DNA from: an uncultured Microbacterium sp.
GTDB taxonomy: Bacteria > Actinomycetota > Actinomycetes > Actinomycetales > Microbacteriaceae
Direction of reading: 5' to 3'
NCBI RefSeq assembly: GCF_900078385.1
Contig: NZ_FLQR01000010.1
Span: 62,001 to 126,000 of the forward strand
Length of the DNA: 64,000 nucleotides
The notes beneath the pieces are model-generated. The model was not told the origin of the DNA, searched no databases, and saw only the letters and a list, made by a program, of their open reading frames with translations. A program made the position numbers and the translations under genes. This document shows, one piece after another, positions 51,484 to 63,822 of this stretch. Each line of letters opens with the position of its first letter. Position 1 is the first letter of the stretch.

Positions 51484-54312
51484 ATGCCCGCCCGAGTCCA
51501 CGCACTGCTGGTCGTGCGCCCCGATGGGCGCATCCCGGCCGACCTCCATCTGCGCCGGACGCTGACCGCCCTCGCGGCGCAGTCGCGTCCGGTGGATGCG
51601 CTGACCCTCGTGCTGTGCGGTCCGGCCGACGCCGTCCGCGCCGCCGCGGCCGCCTCCGGGGCCGAAGGCGTCATCACGGCGGACCGGTCGACGAGCTACG
51701 CGCAGGCGCTGCGCCTGGCCACGCACCGCCTCGACGGCGACGCCGTGTGGCTCCTCGCGCAGGACACGGTGCCGGCACCGGAGGCCCTCGCCCGGCTGGC
51801 CGGGGCGCTCGAGACCGCCCCGTCGGTGGCCCTCGCCGCGCCCAAGCTCGTCCGGTGGGACGATCACGGCCAGATCGCGTCGCTCGGGGTGTCGATGACA
51901 CGCCTCGGTCGCACGGTCGGTCTCGCCGACGGCGAGCTCGACCAGGGACAGCACGACGCCACCGAGGACGTGCTGGGCGCCGACGTCCGCGGCCTCCTCG
52001 TGCGCGTCGCGGAATGGCGGGCGCTCGGCGGCATCGACCCCGCGCTCTCCGGCGCCGACGAGGGACTCGACCTCGGGGTGCGCGCGCGTCTGGCGGGCGG
52101 GCGCGTCGCCCTCGCACCCACGGCCCTCGTCGCGGTCGCCGGCGACGGCGTCGCGGGGCCCCCCGGCGGCGAGGACTTCTGGGCCCACGTGCGCCGCTCC
52201 TACGCGTCCCGCACCGCGCAGCTGCACCGCCGACTGGTCTACGCTCCGGCCGCCGCCGTGCCGCTGCACTGGCTGTCGCTGCTCCCGCTCGCGCTGTGGC
52301 GGACCCTCGGACACCTCCTCGGCAAGCAGCCCGACCGGATCGGATCGGAGTGGGCCGCGGCGGTCATCGCGATGATCCGGCTCCCCTCCGTCGCGGCGGC
52401 GCGCGGTCGCATCCGGCGCGCCCGCACGGCGGGCTGGGCGCAGCTGGCACCGCTGCGGGTCACCACGGCGCAACTGCGCCACCGGCTCGACGACGACGGC
52501 GACACCGGTGATCACCATGACCTGCGGTTCTTCACGGGCGGCGGGGCGTGGCTGGTGCTCGCGGCGCTCGTCCTGTCCGCCGTGGCGCTGCCGTCCCTGC
52601 TTGCCTGGCCGGTGCTCGGCGGGGGTGCGCTGGCTCCGCTGCGGTCGACGCTCGCGCAGCTGTGGGAGGACGCCGCATGGGGACAGCGCCCCCTCGGCTG
52701 GGATCTCGTCGGGCCCGCCGACCCGTTCAGCGGGCTCGTCGCCCTCGTCGGCAGCCTGTCCCCGTGGGAGCCCTCGCGCGCCGTCGTGGTGCTCTGGATC
52801 CTCGCGCTTCCCCTCGCGACGCTCGGCGGCTGGTTCGCCGCGACGCGCGTCACGCGCCGGAGCACGCTCCGGGCGCTCGGCGCGGTCGCCTGGGCGCTCG
52901 CCCCCGCCTTCCTGGCGGCGCTGGTCGACGGACGTCCGACCGGTGTGCTCGTCCACCTGCTCCTGCCCTGGCTGTTCTACACGGGCGTCGCCGCGCACCG
53001 CTCGTGGACGAGCGCCGGTGTGGCCTCGCTCCTCCTCGCCGCCGTGATCGCCTGCGCCCCGTCGCTCGCGCCGGGCCTCGGGGTGCTGTGGCTCATCGCC
53101 GTCGTCCTGACCGTCGTCCTGCGCGGCGGGAGAGGCCTGCCGCACGTCGTATGGCTCATCGTCCCGACCGTGGTGCTGTTCGCGCCGCTCGTCTGGCACC
53201 GACTCCGCGCCGGCGACGCAGGGAGCCTGCTGGCCGATCCCGGGGTTCCCCTCGACACCGGCGGCGCGGCCGACGTGCTGCGGCGACTGCTGCTGACCGC
53301 CGGGTTCCCCACCGCCGACCCCGGCGGCTGGAACGCGCTCCTCGGGGACGCCGCGCCGGTCTGGTGGGTGCCCCTGCTCACGGTGCCGCTGCTCGTCCTC
53401 GCGCTCCTCGCACCGCTCACGGCGCGGCTCACGGCATCCCTCACGACACTCCTCGTCGCCGCGCTGGGACTCGCGACGGCGTTCGCAGCGGTCGGCGTGA
53501 CCCTGTCGGCCTCCGGCTCGGATGCCGTGGGGCTGTGGCCCGGCGCAGCGCTGAGCCTCGCGTGGGCCGGGTTCCTCGGCGCCGCCCTGCTCACCCTCGA
53601 CCTGCTGCCCGGCATCCGGTTCGCCCGTCTCGTTGCCGCGGCCGTCATCATGGTCGCTCTCGGCGCCGCGGCCTTCCCCGCGCTCACCGCGACGGTCCGC
53701 GGCACCGCGGCGCTGACGAACGGCCCCGCGAGCACGCTGCCGGCCTACGTCGACGCCGAGGGGCGCGGCGGGACCTCCAACGGCACTCTCGTCATCGTCC
53801 CGCAGCCGGACGGCGGCATCGCGGCGTCGGTCGTGTGGGGCGGGAGCGCGACGCTCGGCGGCCAGACGACGCTGCTCTCCGCGCGGACGACGGCGGACGC
53901 CGCCGACGTGACGACCGCGCGCATGGCGGCGGACCTCATCACGGATGCCGCGGGGGATGTCGTGGACCGGCTGGCCGATCACGGCATCGCGTTCGTCGTC
54001 CTGGGCACCACCGCGGACGGCGATGCCGATGGGGCCCGTGCGATGCGACTGTCGGCGCAGACGGCCCTGGACAAGCGCAGCGGAGTGGACATCGTCGGCG
54101 AGACCGCGAAGGGCACGCTGTGGCGCCTGTCCGGCGAGGTCTCCGCACGCTCCGCGTCGGCCGAGACCGTCGCGACCGCGCGGCGCGTGGCCGCCGTACA
54201 GCTCGGGGTCGTCGCCGTCGCGCTTCTCCTCGCCCTCCCGACGAGCGCGAGCCGCCGAGAGGGCCGGGGCCTGCCCCGCGTCGTCGGCACCAGCAGAGCG
54301 GAGCGCCGATGA
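51484..54312 (+). CDS. Large membrane glycosyltransferase (GT2 domain plus multispan region)
   Basis: A 942-residue protein. The first ~300 residues form a GT2-like domain ('HALLVVRPDGRIPADLHLRRTL', 'WLLAQDTVPAPEALARL', 'GADVRGLLVRVAEWRALGGIDP'; donor-site acidic motif 'AQDT'). The rest holds around ten membrane helices ('WLVLAALVLSAVALPSLLAW', 'LGVLWLIAVVLTVVLRGG', 'LVIVPQ' outside domain near residue 765). The layout resembles actinobacterial lipid-linked sugar transferases found next to whiB. TAGGCT lies 9 nt before the ATG. It overlaps the DUF5719 gene by 4 nt, so the two probably form a complex. Confidence 0.82.
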   Translation: MPARVHALLVVRPDGRIPADLHLRRTLTALAAQSRPVDALTLVLCGPADAVRAAAAASGAEGVITADRSTSYAQALRLATHRLDGDAVWLLAQDTVPAPEALARLAGALETAPSVALAAPKLVRWDDHGQIASLGVSMTRLGRTVGLADGELDQGQHDATEDVLGADVRGLLVRVAEWRALGGIDPALSGADEGLDLGVRARLAGGRVALAPTALVAVAGDGVAGPPGGEDFWAHVRRSYASRTAQLHRRLVYAPAAAVPLHWLSLLPLALWRTLGHLLGKQPDRIGSEWAAAVIAMIRLPSVAAARGRIRRARTAGWAQLAPLRVTTAQLRHRLDDDGDTGDHHDLRFFTGGGAWLVLAALVLSAVALPSLLAWPVLGGGALAPLRSTLAQLWEDAAWGQRPLGWDLVGPADPFSGLVALVGSLSPWEPSRAVVVLWILALPLATLGGWFAATRVTRRSTLRALGAVAWALAPAFLAALVDGRPTGVLVHLLLPWLFYTGVAAHRSWTSAGVASLLLAAVIACAPSLAPGLGVLWLIAVVLTVVLRGGRGLPHVVWLIVPTVVLFAPLVWHRLRAGDAGSLLADPGVPLDTGGAADVLRRLLLTAGFPTADPGGWNALLGDAAPVWWVPLLTVPLLVLALLAPLTARLTASLTTLLVAALGLATAFAAVGVTLSASGSDAVGLWPGAALSLAWAGFLGAALLTLDLLPGIRFARLVAAAVIMVALGAAAFPALTATVRGTAALTNGPASTLPAYVDAEGRGGTSNGTLVIVPQPDGGIAASVVWGGSATLGGQTTLLSARTTADAADVTTARMAADLITDAAGDVVDRLADHGIAFVVLGTTADGDADGARAMRLSAQTALDKRSGVDIVGETAKGTLWRLSGEVSARSASAETVATARRVAAVQLGVVAVALLLALPTSASRREGRGLPRVVGTSRAERR

Positions 54313-55721
54313 GCATCAGCCGGACGCAGCGCGGGGCGCGGACCGCCGTGGGCATCGCCGTCACGGTCGCGTTCGCGCTGGGCGCCACCGCGGCGGCGGT
54401 CTTCCCCTGGCCCGAGTTCACGCGGCAGCCGCTGTCGGTCACCGCCATCCCCGAACCCGAGGCGTCCGTCCTCGCCTGCACGGGACCCCTCCTGGCGGTC
54501 GGGCGCGACGCCGGCGACGCCGCCGCGGTCACCGAGGCGGCGCGCCAGCGCGTCGTCGCGGCGACCGGCGCGGGTAGCGAGCCCGCGACGGAGGCGACGC
54601 TGCTCGTCCCCGATGTCATCGACGGGCTCGGCCCGCAGGCCTTCACCGCCGCCCCGAAGGACCGCACCCGCACCGACCTGGCGGCCGCGGGCTCGACCTC
54701 TGTGTCGGGCGACGACCTCAGCGGCTTCGCCGCCGCCGCGTGCACGCCGCCGCTCATGGAGTCGTGGCTCGTCGGCGGCAGCGCCATCACCGGCGCGGCG
54801 GACCTCGTCCTGTTGACCAACCCCGGCACCGTCGCGGCGCGGGTGGACCTGACGGTGTATGGCGCAGGTGGCGCCGTGACCCCGCCGTCGGGCACCGGCA
54901 TCGTCGTCCCAGCCGGAGCGCAGCGCGTGCTGCCGCTGGCGGGACTCGCGCTGGGCGAGCAGAGTCCGGTCATCCGGGTGACCTCCGCCGAGGCTCCCGT
55001 CCAGGCCGCGCTGCAGGCGAGCATCACCCGCACACTGGTCCCCGGCGGCGTCGATCAGGTCGGCGCGACCTCCGCACCCAGCGAGAGCCAGGTGATTCCG
55101 GCGTTCTCCGTCACCACCCGACCCGGCGATGCGGGGGCGTCCGACACGACGACGCTGCTGCGGCTCCTCGCACCGTCAGCGGGAGCAGAGGCCAGCGTGA
55201 CGGTCTCGCGCGTCGGGGCGCGCGGCGCGGTCGACGAGCCGCGGACGGTCACCCTCGATGCCGGGGTCCCGCTCGAGCTCGAACTCGAGGACCTCGGCGT
55301 CGGCGCGTACAGCGTGCACGTCGACGCGACCGGTCCGGTCGTCGCCGCCGTGTGGGAGACGACGGGCTTCGGGGAGGGCGCGGACTTCGCCTGGTACACC
55401 GCGGCCGATCCGCTGAAGGTGCCGAGCCTGTTCGCGGTGGCGCCCGGCACCTCGCCGATGCTGACGCTCACGAACGGCGGCGAGGCCGACGTCGTCGCCG
55501 AGGTGACCGCCGACGCCGGCGCCGGAGGCGCGACCGACATCACCGTGCCGGCGGGCGGCGCGGCGCGATTCGCCCTCCGGGCCGGCACGGTCTACCGGCT
55601 GGTCTCCGGCGGAGCGGATGTGCGGGCGAACATCACGTACTCCGGCGTCGGGGCCCTCGCGGGCTATGCGGTGCTGCCGGCCGACGCGGCGGCGTCGGCG
55701 ATCGTCGTCTACACGCAGTGA
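54309..55721 (+). CDS. DUF5719 family secreted/anchored protein
   Basis: A 470-residue protein starting at ATGA within the glycosyltransferase stop. One N-terminal membrane anchor ('AVGIAVTVAFALGATAAAVFP') is followed by a mainly beta, Ala/Gly/Thr-rich outside part with repeated 'LLTNPG.. ..VDLTVYG', 'QVIPAFSV' and 'LTNGGEADVVAEV' patterns that resemble tandem immunoglobulin-like domains. No enzyme motif is visible. It is usually found beside the large GT2 gene in Actinobacteria and probably assists it outside the membrane. Confidence 0.85.
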   Translation: MSISRTQRGARTAVGIAVTVAFALGATAAAVFPWPEFTRQPLSVTAIPEPEASVLACTGPLLAVGRDAGDAAAVTEAARQRVVAATGAGSEPATEATLLVPDVIDGLGPQAFTAAPKDRTRTDLAAAGSTSVSGDDLSGFAAAACTPPLMESWLVGGSAITGAADLVLLTNPGTVAARVDLTVYGAGGAVTPPSGTGIVVPAGAQRVLPLAGLALGEQSPVIRVTSAEAPVQAALQASITRTLVPGGVDQVGATSAPSESQVIPAFSVTTRPGDAGASDTTTLLRLLAPSAGAEASVTVSRVGARGAVDEPRTVTLDAGVPLELELEDLGVGAYSVHVDATGPVVAAVWETTGFGEGADFAWYTAADPLKVPSLFAVAPGTSPMLTLTNGGEADVVAEVTADAGAGGATDITVPAGGAARFALRAGTVYRLVSGGADVRANITYSGVGALAGYAVLPADAAASAIVVYTQ

Positions 55722-55725
55722 CCGC

Positions 55726-56163
55726 TCAGAAGTAGCGGAAGCGCTCCGGGCCGAGGTCCCAGGGGTCCTTGTCGAGGTACTCCGCCGCGGCACGGAACAC
55801 GCAGCTCTCCACCGACATGCGGCGATGCAGCTCGTCGTCACGATGCAGGTGGCTCAGCCGCTCGATCGGAAGGCGGTACAGGACGATCCGCTTCTGATCC
55901 GCGAGGACCGTCCACCTCGGGATGCCCTCGGCATCGGTGTCGGCCGGCATCGCGCCGATGTCGAACTGCACATCGCGCAGCTCCGGCCAGGCGCTGCGCA
56001 GGAACTCGACAGCGGTGCCGACGGCGAGGTCGAACTTCTCCGCCCGGGTCTCCAGCGGCGGCAGCGGCGGGCGCACGACGGGGCTGCGGTCCTCGCGGCC
56101 ATGCCGGCCGTGCCGCGACGGCCGCGCACGCGTCGTCGCGGTGCGAACGCGGCGCCTCATCAT
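55726..56163 (-). CDS. Zincin-like metallopeptidase-family protein lacking HExxH
   Basis: A 145-residue protein of the actinobacterial group encoded next to DUF3499 and whiB2. The Arg-rich start is followed by 'KFDLAVGTAVEFLRSAWPELRD' (core 'AVGTAVEFL'), 'FDIGAMP', 'RIVLYRLPIERL' and 'VESCVFRAAAEYLDKDPWDL'. In active relatives the last stretch holds HExxHH; here it reads 'VESCVFRAAAEYL', so no zinc site is left. It may be a binding protein. The ATG lies 6 nt after TAGGAT (56175-56170). It converges on the DUF5719 gene with 4 nt between stops. Confidence 0.8.
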   Translation of the reverse strand: MMRRRVRTATTRARPSRHGRHGREDRSPVVRPPLPPLETRAEKFDLAVGTAVEFLRSAWPELRDVQFDIGAMPADTDAEGIPRWTVLADQKRIVLYRLPIERLSHLHRDDELHRRMSVESCVFRAAAEYLDKDPWDLGPERFRYF

Positions 56164-56230
56164 GACCCCATCCTAGGTCGCGCGGCGCGGCCTGCGTCCG
56201 GCCGGGCGCGCGCTCGCTACGGTGGACACG

Positions 56231-56437
56231 ATGTTCGAGAGACTCTGTTCCAAGGTGGGCTGCGCCCGCGAAGCGGTGACGACCCTCACCTTCGACTACG
56301 GCGACCAGATGGCCGCCGTCGGTCCGCTGGGGCGCGGCAACGACCCGCACGCCCACGACCTGTGCGCCATCCACACCGATCGGCTCTCCGTGCCGAAGGG
56401 CTGGGTCGTCGTCCGGCACGAGACGCTCCGCGTCTGA
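56231..56437 (+). CDS. DUF3499 small zinc-ribbon-like protein
   Basis: A 68-residue protein with 'RLCSKVGCAREAVTTLTF' (C-x4-C) and 'HDLCAIHTDRLSVPKGWVVVRH' (core 'LCAIHTDRL', C-x2-H), a pattern suited to binding one zinc ion. DUF3499 proteins are common in Actinobacteria next to whiB2 and phosphomannomutase genes; the function is unknown. The ATG lies 7 nt behind TACGGT (56218-56223); a GTG three codons earlier overlaps that box. It is divergent from the zincin gene. Confidence 0.85.
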   Translation: MFERLCSKVGCAREAVTTLTFDYGDQMAAVGPLGRGNDPHAHDLCAIHTDRLSVPKGWVVVRHETLRV

Positions 56438-56484
56438 TCGACCCGCGGCCTCCACACCGCCGCGCGTAGTGGGAGAATGGGCGG

Positions 56485-57942
56485 ATGCCGACTCCCGTGG
56501 ACACCCTCGACTTCGTCGTCGCCGACATCGCGCTCGCCGCTGCCGGCCGTCACCAGATCCGCCTCGCCGAGAACGAGATGCCCGGCCTCATGGCCCTGCG
56601 CGAGGAGTTCGGGCCGTCGCAGCCGCTCCGCGGCGCACGGATCGCCGGCTCGCTGCACATGACCGTGCAGACGGCCGTCCTCATCGAGACGCTCGTCGCG
56701 CTGGGCGCCCAGGTGCGCTGGGCGAGCTGCAACATCTTCTCGACGCAGGACGAGGCCGCCGCCGCCGTCGCGGTGGGCCCGACCGGCACGGCCGACGCCC
56801 CCGCCGGCGTGCCCGTCTTCGCGTTCAAGGGCGAGACCCTCGCGGAGTACTGGCAGCTGGCCGACCGCATCTTCGACTGGTCCGCCGAGGGGTTCGACGG
56901 CCCGAACCTCATCCTCGACGACGGCGGCGACGCGACGCTGCTCGTGCACAAGGGCGTCGAGTTCGAGCGCGCCGGTGCGGTTCCGGACGCCGCGACCGGC
57001 GACTCCGCCGAGTACCGCATCGTGCTCGACACGCTCCGCGCGAGCCTCGCGCGCGACCCGCAGCGTTTCACGCGGATGGCCGCCGGCATCCTCGGCGTCA
57101 CCGAGGAGACCACGACCGGCGTCCACCGTCTGTACGAGCTGCACGCCGCCGGCGGGCTCCTCTTCCCGGGGATCAACGTCAACGACTCCGTCACGAAGTC
57201 GAAGTTCGACAACAAGTACGGCATCCGCCACTCGCTGCCGGACGGCATCAACCGCGCCACCGACGTCCTGATGGGCGGGAAGGTCGTCTTCGTCGCCGGG
57301 TACGGCGACGTCGGCAAGGGCGCCGCGGAGGCGCTCCGCGGACAGGGCGCACGCGTCATCGTCGGCGAGGTCGACCCCATCTGCGCCCTCCAGGCCGCCA
57401 TGGACGGCTATCAGGTCGCCCGGCTCGAATCGGTCATCGGCGATGTCGACATCCTCATCACCGGGACCGGCAACACGCAGGTCGTGACGGTCGAGCACCT
57501 GCAGGGCCTCAAGCACCTCGCGATCGTCGGCAACGTCGGCCATTTCGACGACGAGATCGACATGGCGGGGCTGGAGTCCCTTCCTGGCGCGGAGCGCATC
57601 GAGATCAAGCCGCAGGTGCACGAGTGGCGGATGCCGAGCGGCCGCAGCATCCTCGTGCTCAGCGAGGGGCGTCTGCTCAACCTCGGCAACGCGACGGGGC
57701 ATCCGTCCTTCGTGATGAGCGCCTCGTTCACGAACCAGGTCCTCGCGCAGCTCGAGCTCTTCACGCGCCCGGGAGATTACCCGGTCGGCGTGTACGTGCT
57801 CCCGAAGGCGCTGGACGAGAAGGTCGCCCGCCTGCACCTGGCGGCGCTCGGCGTCGAGCTCACCGAGCTCACCCCGACGCAGGCCGCGTACATCGGCGTG
57901 CCCGTCGACGGCCCGTACAAGGTCGACCACTACCGCTACTGA
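56485..57942 (+). CDS. ahcY: S-adenosylhomocysteine hydrolase
   Basis: The enzyme hydrolyses SAH to adenosine and homocysteine, relieving inhibition of methyltransferases. The 485-residue protein has '[16 protein letters not shown]', '[18 protein letters not shown]' (substrate and NAD contacts), the NAD loop '[15 protein letters not shown]', and the C-terminal 'YKVDHYRY' that reaches into the partner subunit. All typical features are present. GAGAAT (56473-56478) lies 6 nt before the ATG, indicating a leaderless transcript. Position near manA and DUF3499 matches sahH in mycobacteria. Confidence 0.97.
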   Translation: MPTPVDTLDFVVADIALAAAGRHQIRLAENEMPGLMALREEFGPSQPLRGARIAGSLHMTVQTAVLIETLVALGAQVRWASCNIFSTQDEAAAAVAVGPTGTADAPAGVPVFAFKGETLAEYWQLADRIFDWSAEGFDGPNLILDDGGDATLLVHKGVEFERAGAVPDAATGDSAEYRIVLDTLRASLARDPQRFTRMAAGILGVTEETTTGVHRLYELHAAGGLLFPGINVNDSVTKSKFDNKYGIRHSLPDGINRATDVLMGGKVVFVAGYGDVGKGAAEALRGQGARVIVGEVDPICALQAAMDGYQVARLESVIGDVDILITGTGNTQVVTVEHLQGLKHLAIVGNVGHFDDEIDMAGLESLPGAERIEIKPQVHEWRMPSGRSILVLSEGRLLNLGNATGHPSFVMSASFTNQVLAQLELFTRPGDYPVGVYVLPKALDEKVARLHLAALGVELTELTPTQAAYIGVPVDGPYKVDHYRY

Positions 57943-57952
57943 CGCTGCTGCG

Positions 57953-58807
57953 TCAGCGCTCGGGGAAGCCGCGCGGCGCCGCGCCGACCCCCGCGGTCAG
58001 TCGCGCGACACGCGTCTGCTCGCCGACCAGCGCCGCGTACTCACGGTCCCGCCGGACGGCCACGACGGCCCGCACCAGGGTCTCGGGGTCGACGCTCGGC
58101 ACCGGTGAGACGTACGGCGCGACGTCCGCCGCGATCGCCGCGGCGGTGCGCGCCCGCGCGGCCGGGTCCAGCCCCGACGCCGTGCGCACGAACTGGGCGG
58201 CCCGCCGGGCCACGCGGTAGGGGAGTCGCGTGACGTCCGCGACCCGCGCCCAGTCCGCGAGCGGCGCCGGCACGCCGCCGACCGGCGCCGGCAGCCGGGG
58301 GGCGCGGGTGCGCTCGGCGTAGGTGCCCGCGAGCAGATCGCCGAGGCGCTGCGCGCGGGGGGTGAACGCGCCGACGATGCCGGCCACCGCGCCGAGCGTG
58401 AACCACACCTCCAGCACGCCGGTGAGCGCGCGGATGAACGCGTGCCGGAAGCCCGCCGCTCCGCCGTCGACCCGCACGATCCGGCTGCCGACGGCGAGCT
58501 TGCCGAGGCTCCGACCGCGCGTGGCGGTCTCGACCGCCGTCGGCACGACCACCATGACCACCGCGAGACTCGCGACGGTGAGGGCCGGGGACAGCGCCGC
58601 GAGGTCGAGGCCCACGCCGGCGACCCAGCCGGCCGCGAGGAGGAACACCACGAGCAGCGCGACGCCGGTCACCATGTCGATGAGGAGCCCGAGCGCCCGG
58701 AGGAAGAACCCGACCGGCTGCACGTCGAGGGCGACGGCCTCGCCGGTGAGGATCTCGTCCTGCCGGATCTGCGCCGGTGCGACCGGGGTGGGGCCGGGGG
58801 TGGGCAT
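57953..58807 (-). CDS. RDD family membrane protein
   Basis: A 284-residue protein with an RDD domain at about 25-150: 'VGFFLRALGLLIDMVTG' (the Arg...Asp pair in the first helix), 'LLVVFLLAAGWVAGVGL', and 'GRSLGKLAVGSRIVRVDGG'. The C-terminal ~110 residues are a soluble, Arg/Ala-rich tail. The function is unknown; RDD genes often accompany SpoIIM, DUF58 and MoxR genes, as here. The ATG start was chosen over the longer open frame, whose extra 54 residues read into the divergent gene. Confidence 0.88.
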   Translation of the reverse strand: MPTPGPTPVAPAQIRQDEILTGEAVALDVQPVGFFLRALGLLIDMVTGVALLVVFLLAAGWVAGVGLDLAALSPALTVASLAVVMVVVPTAVETATRGRSLGKLAVGSRIVRVDGGAAGFRHAFIRALTGVLEVWFTLGAVAGIVGAFTPRAQRLGDLLAGTYAERTRAPRLPAPVGGVPAPLADWARVADVTRLPYRVARRAAQFVRTASGLDPAARARTAAAIAADVAPYVSPVPSVDPETLVRAVVAVRRDREYAALVGEQTRVARLTAGVGAAPRGFPER

Positions 58808-58823
58808 GGGTACAGTAAACCAA
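58808..58823. promoter_or_regulatory. 16-bp divergent promoter region with overlapping -10 boxes
   Basis: Only 16 bp separate the RDD start (-) and the SpoIIM-like start (+). TACAGT (58811-58816) reads toward the plus-strand gene with a 7-nt spacer. TACTGT (58817-58812) reads toward the minus-strand gene with a 4-nt spacer. The two boxes share five bases, so the two promoters should compete for polymerase, and both mRNAs are necessarily leaderless or nearly so. Confidence 0.6.
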
Positions 58824-62631
<3,808 letters not shown>

Positions 62632-62645
62632 CGGCTCGTCTCGTC

Positions 62646-62683
62646 GGAAGGCCCGTCCCTCGTTTTCGGGGGCGGGCCTTTCC
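62646..62683 (+). terminator. katG terminator hairpin
   Basis: GGAAGGCCCGTCCC pairs with GGGGCGGGCCTTTCC across a short loop that contains 'tcgttttcg', giving about 13 bp of GC-rich stem 15 nt after the katG stop. The descending arm ends in 'ctttcc'. This is the best intrinsic terminator candidate of the window and may serve both converging genes. Confidence 0.75.
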
Positions 62684-62706
62684 GCGTCCTGATCGCGCTT
62701 CCGCGG

Positions 62707-62757
62707 GGTGCTCGCGCTTCGCGCGTCGCGGACGGTGCTCGCGCTTCGCGCGTCGCG
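62707..62757. repeat. Direct repeat pair of 24 bp
   Basis: Two identical 24-bp copies (62707-62730 and 62734-62757) are separated by 3 bp. Each contains a 'gcgcttcgcgcgtcgcg' core rich in CG dinucleotides. They lie just before a long inverted repeat. No coding role is seen. Confidence 0.8.
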
Positions 62758-62767
62758 CTCCCGCTGC

Positions 62768-62830
62768 GCGGTTCGCGGGGGTTCGGACAACAGGGCCCCT
62801 ACCCCGACTGTCCGTACCCCCGCGAACCGC
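62768..62830. repeat. Long inverted repeat (22-bp arms) between katG and aquaporin
   Basis: The left arm (62768-62789) and right arm (62809-62830) pair along 22 bp with a single mismatch; arm core GGTTCGCGGGGGT. The 19-nt loop holds a GGGGCCCC-like centre. Together with the preceding direct repeats it forms a repeat-rich spacer between two convergent genes. It may be a REP-like element or a second terminator. Confidence 0.8.
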
Positions 62831-62863
62831 TCCGCTGGCGTCGTGGGCGGGTCCGGGGCGCGG

Positions 62864-63670
62864 TCAGGCGGCGCTGCGGGAGTCGAAGAGGGCCTTGTGG
62901 GCGAAGCCGGCGATGAGCGCCCCGACGATCGGGAAGACCAGGAACACCCAGAGCTGCGCCAGCGCGTCGACGCCGCCGTAGATGGCCGTCGCGATCGACC
63001 GCGCGGGGTTCACCGACGTGTTGTCGATGGGGATCGTCGCGAGGTGGATGAGCGTGAGCGTCAGGCCGATGACGAGCCCCGCGAGCGGTGTGCCGCGCGT
63101 CGCGTGCGTGACGCCCAGGATGACGAGAACGAAGACGCCGGTGAAGAGGATCTCCGCCGTGATCGCGGCGCCGAGCCCGAAACCGCCGGGGGACTGGGCG
63201 CCGAAACCGTTGCTCGCGAAGCCGGAGCTCTGCCGCGCGGCGAGCCAGCCGTCGGGACCGAACATGCCGATCAGCACGAGCAGGCTCGTCCCCACGGCGC
63301 CGCCGACGATCTGGGCGATGATGTAGCCGAGCGCGTCCCGCCACGGGAACCGCCCCGCGGCGGCGAGTCCGAGCGTCACGGCGGGGTTGAAGTGCCCGCC
63401 GGAGATCGGCCCCCACGCATACGCGCCGGCGACGACGGTGAGTCCGAAGGCCAGCGCGACGCCGACGAAGCCGATGCCGAGGGAGGTGCCCGCCGCGCTC
63501 GTCCCGAAGTCGGCCGCGAACAGCGCGGCGCCGATCGAGCCGAAGACGAGGAGGAACGTCCCGGCGGCCTCGGCGAGGAGCTTGATCCCGGTCGTGGGCC
63601 CGGCCTCCGGCGGGGTGTGCTCGAGCGGTGTCGGGACGGCGGGCTGATCGGGGATCGGATCGGGGCTCAT
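62864..63670 (-). CDS. aqpZ: Aquaporin (MIP family, AqpZ-like)
   Basis: A 268-residue channel with six membrane helices and both pore loops: 'GGHFNPAVTLG' and 'TSVNPARSIAT'. The N-terminus is a proline-rich cytoplasmic stretch of ~28 residues, longer than in E. coli AqpZ, and an outside loop 'ARQSSGFASNGFGAQSPGGF' start 'ARQSSGFASN' is Gly/Ser-rich. It should pass water. Whether it also passes peroxide or small polyols is unclear. A strong AGGAGG ribosome site lies 4 nt before the ATG. Convergent with katG. Confidence 0.93.
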   Translation of the reverse strand: MSPDPIPDQPAVPTPLEHTPPEAGPTTGIKLLAEAAGTFLLVFGSIGAALFAADFGTSAAGTSLGIGFVGVALAFGLTVVAGAYAWGPISGGHFNPAVTLGLAAAGRFPWRDALGYIIAQIVGGAVGTSLLVLIGMFGPDGWLAARQSSGFASNGFGAQSPGGFGLGAAITAEILFTGVFVLVILGVTHATRGTPLAGLVIGLTLTLIHLATIPIDNTSVNPARSIATAIYGGVDALAQLWVFLVFPIVGALIAGFAHKALFDSRSAA

Positions 63671-63799
63671 GACTCCTCCTTCGGGTGCGGATGCCGCGAG
63701 TCTCCCGCCGATCGCGCGCGACCGCCAGAGCCGCGTCGCCGGGACCGCGTCGTGCGGGCGGCGGCGTCGAGGTCACCCCTCTCGGTCGCCCCGGTCCCG

Positions 63800-63818
63800 C
63801 GGCGTCTGAGCGACGCCG
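63800..63818 (-). terminator. Weak hairpin after the DUF58 gene
   Basis: CGGCGT (63800-63805) and ACGCCG (63813-63818) form a 6-bp stem with a 7-nt loop, just past the DUF58 stop on the minus strand. There is no T-run, so support is weak. Confidence 0.25.
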
Positions 63819-63822
63819 GGGA

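Noticed and set aside
51055..53982. 975-codon frame antisense to whiB and the large glycosyltransferase
   Set aside because: Composition is that of a shadow frame (Arg/Gln/Glu/Gly-rich without hydrophobic pattern), and the opposite strand codes for clear proteins.
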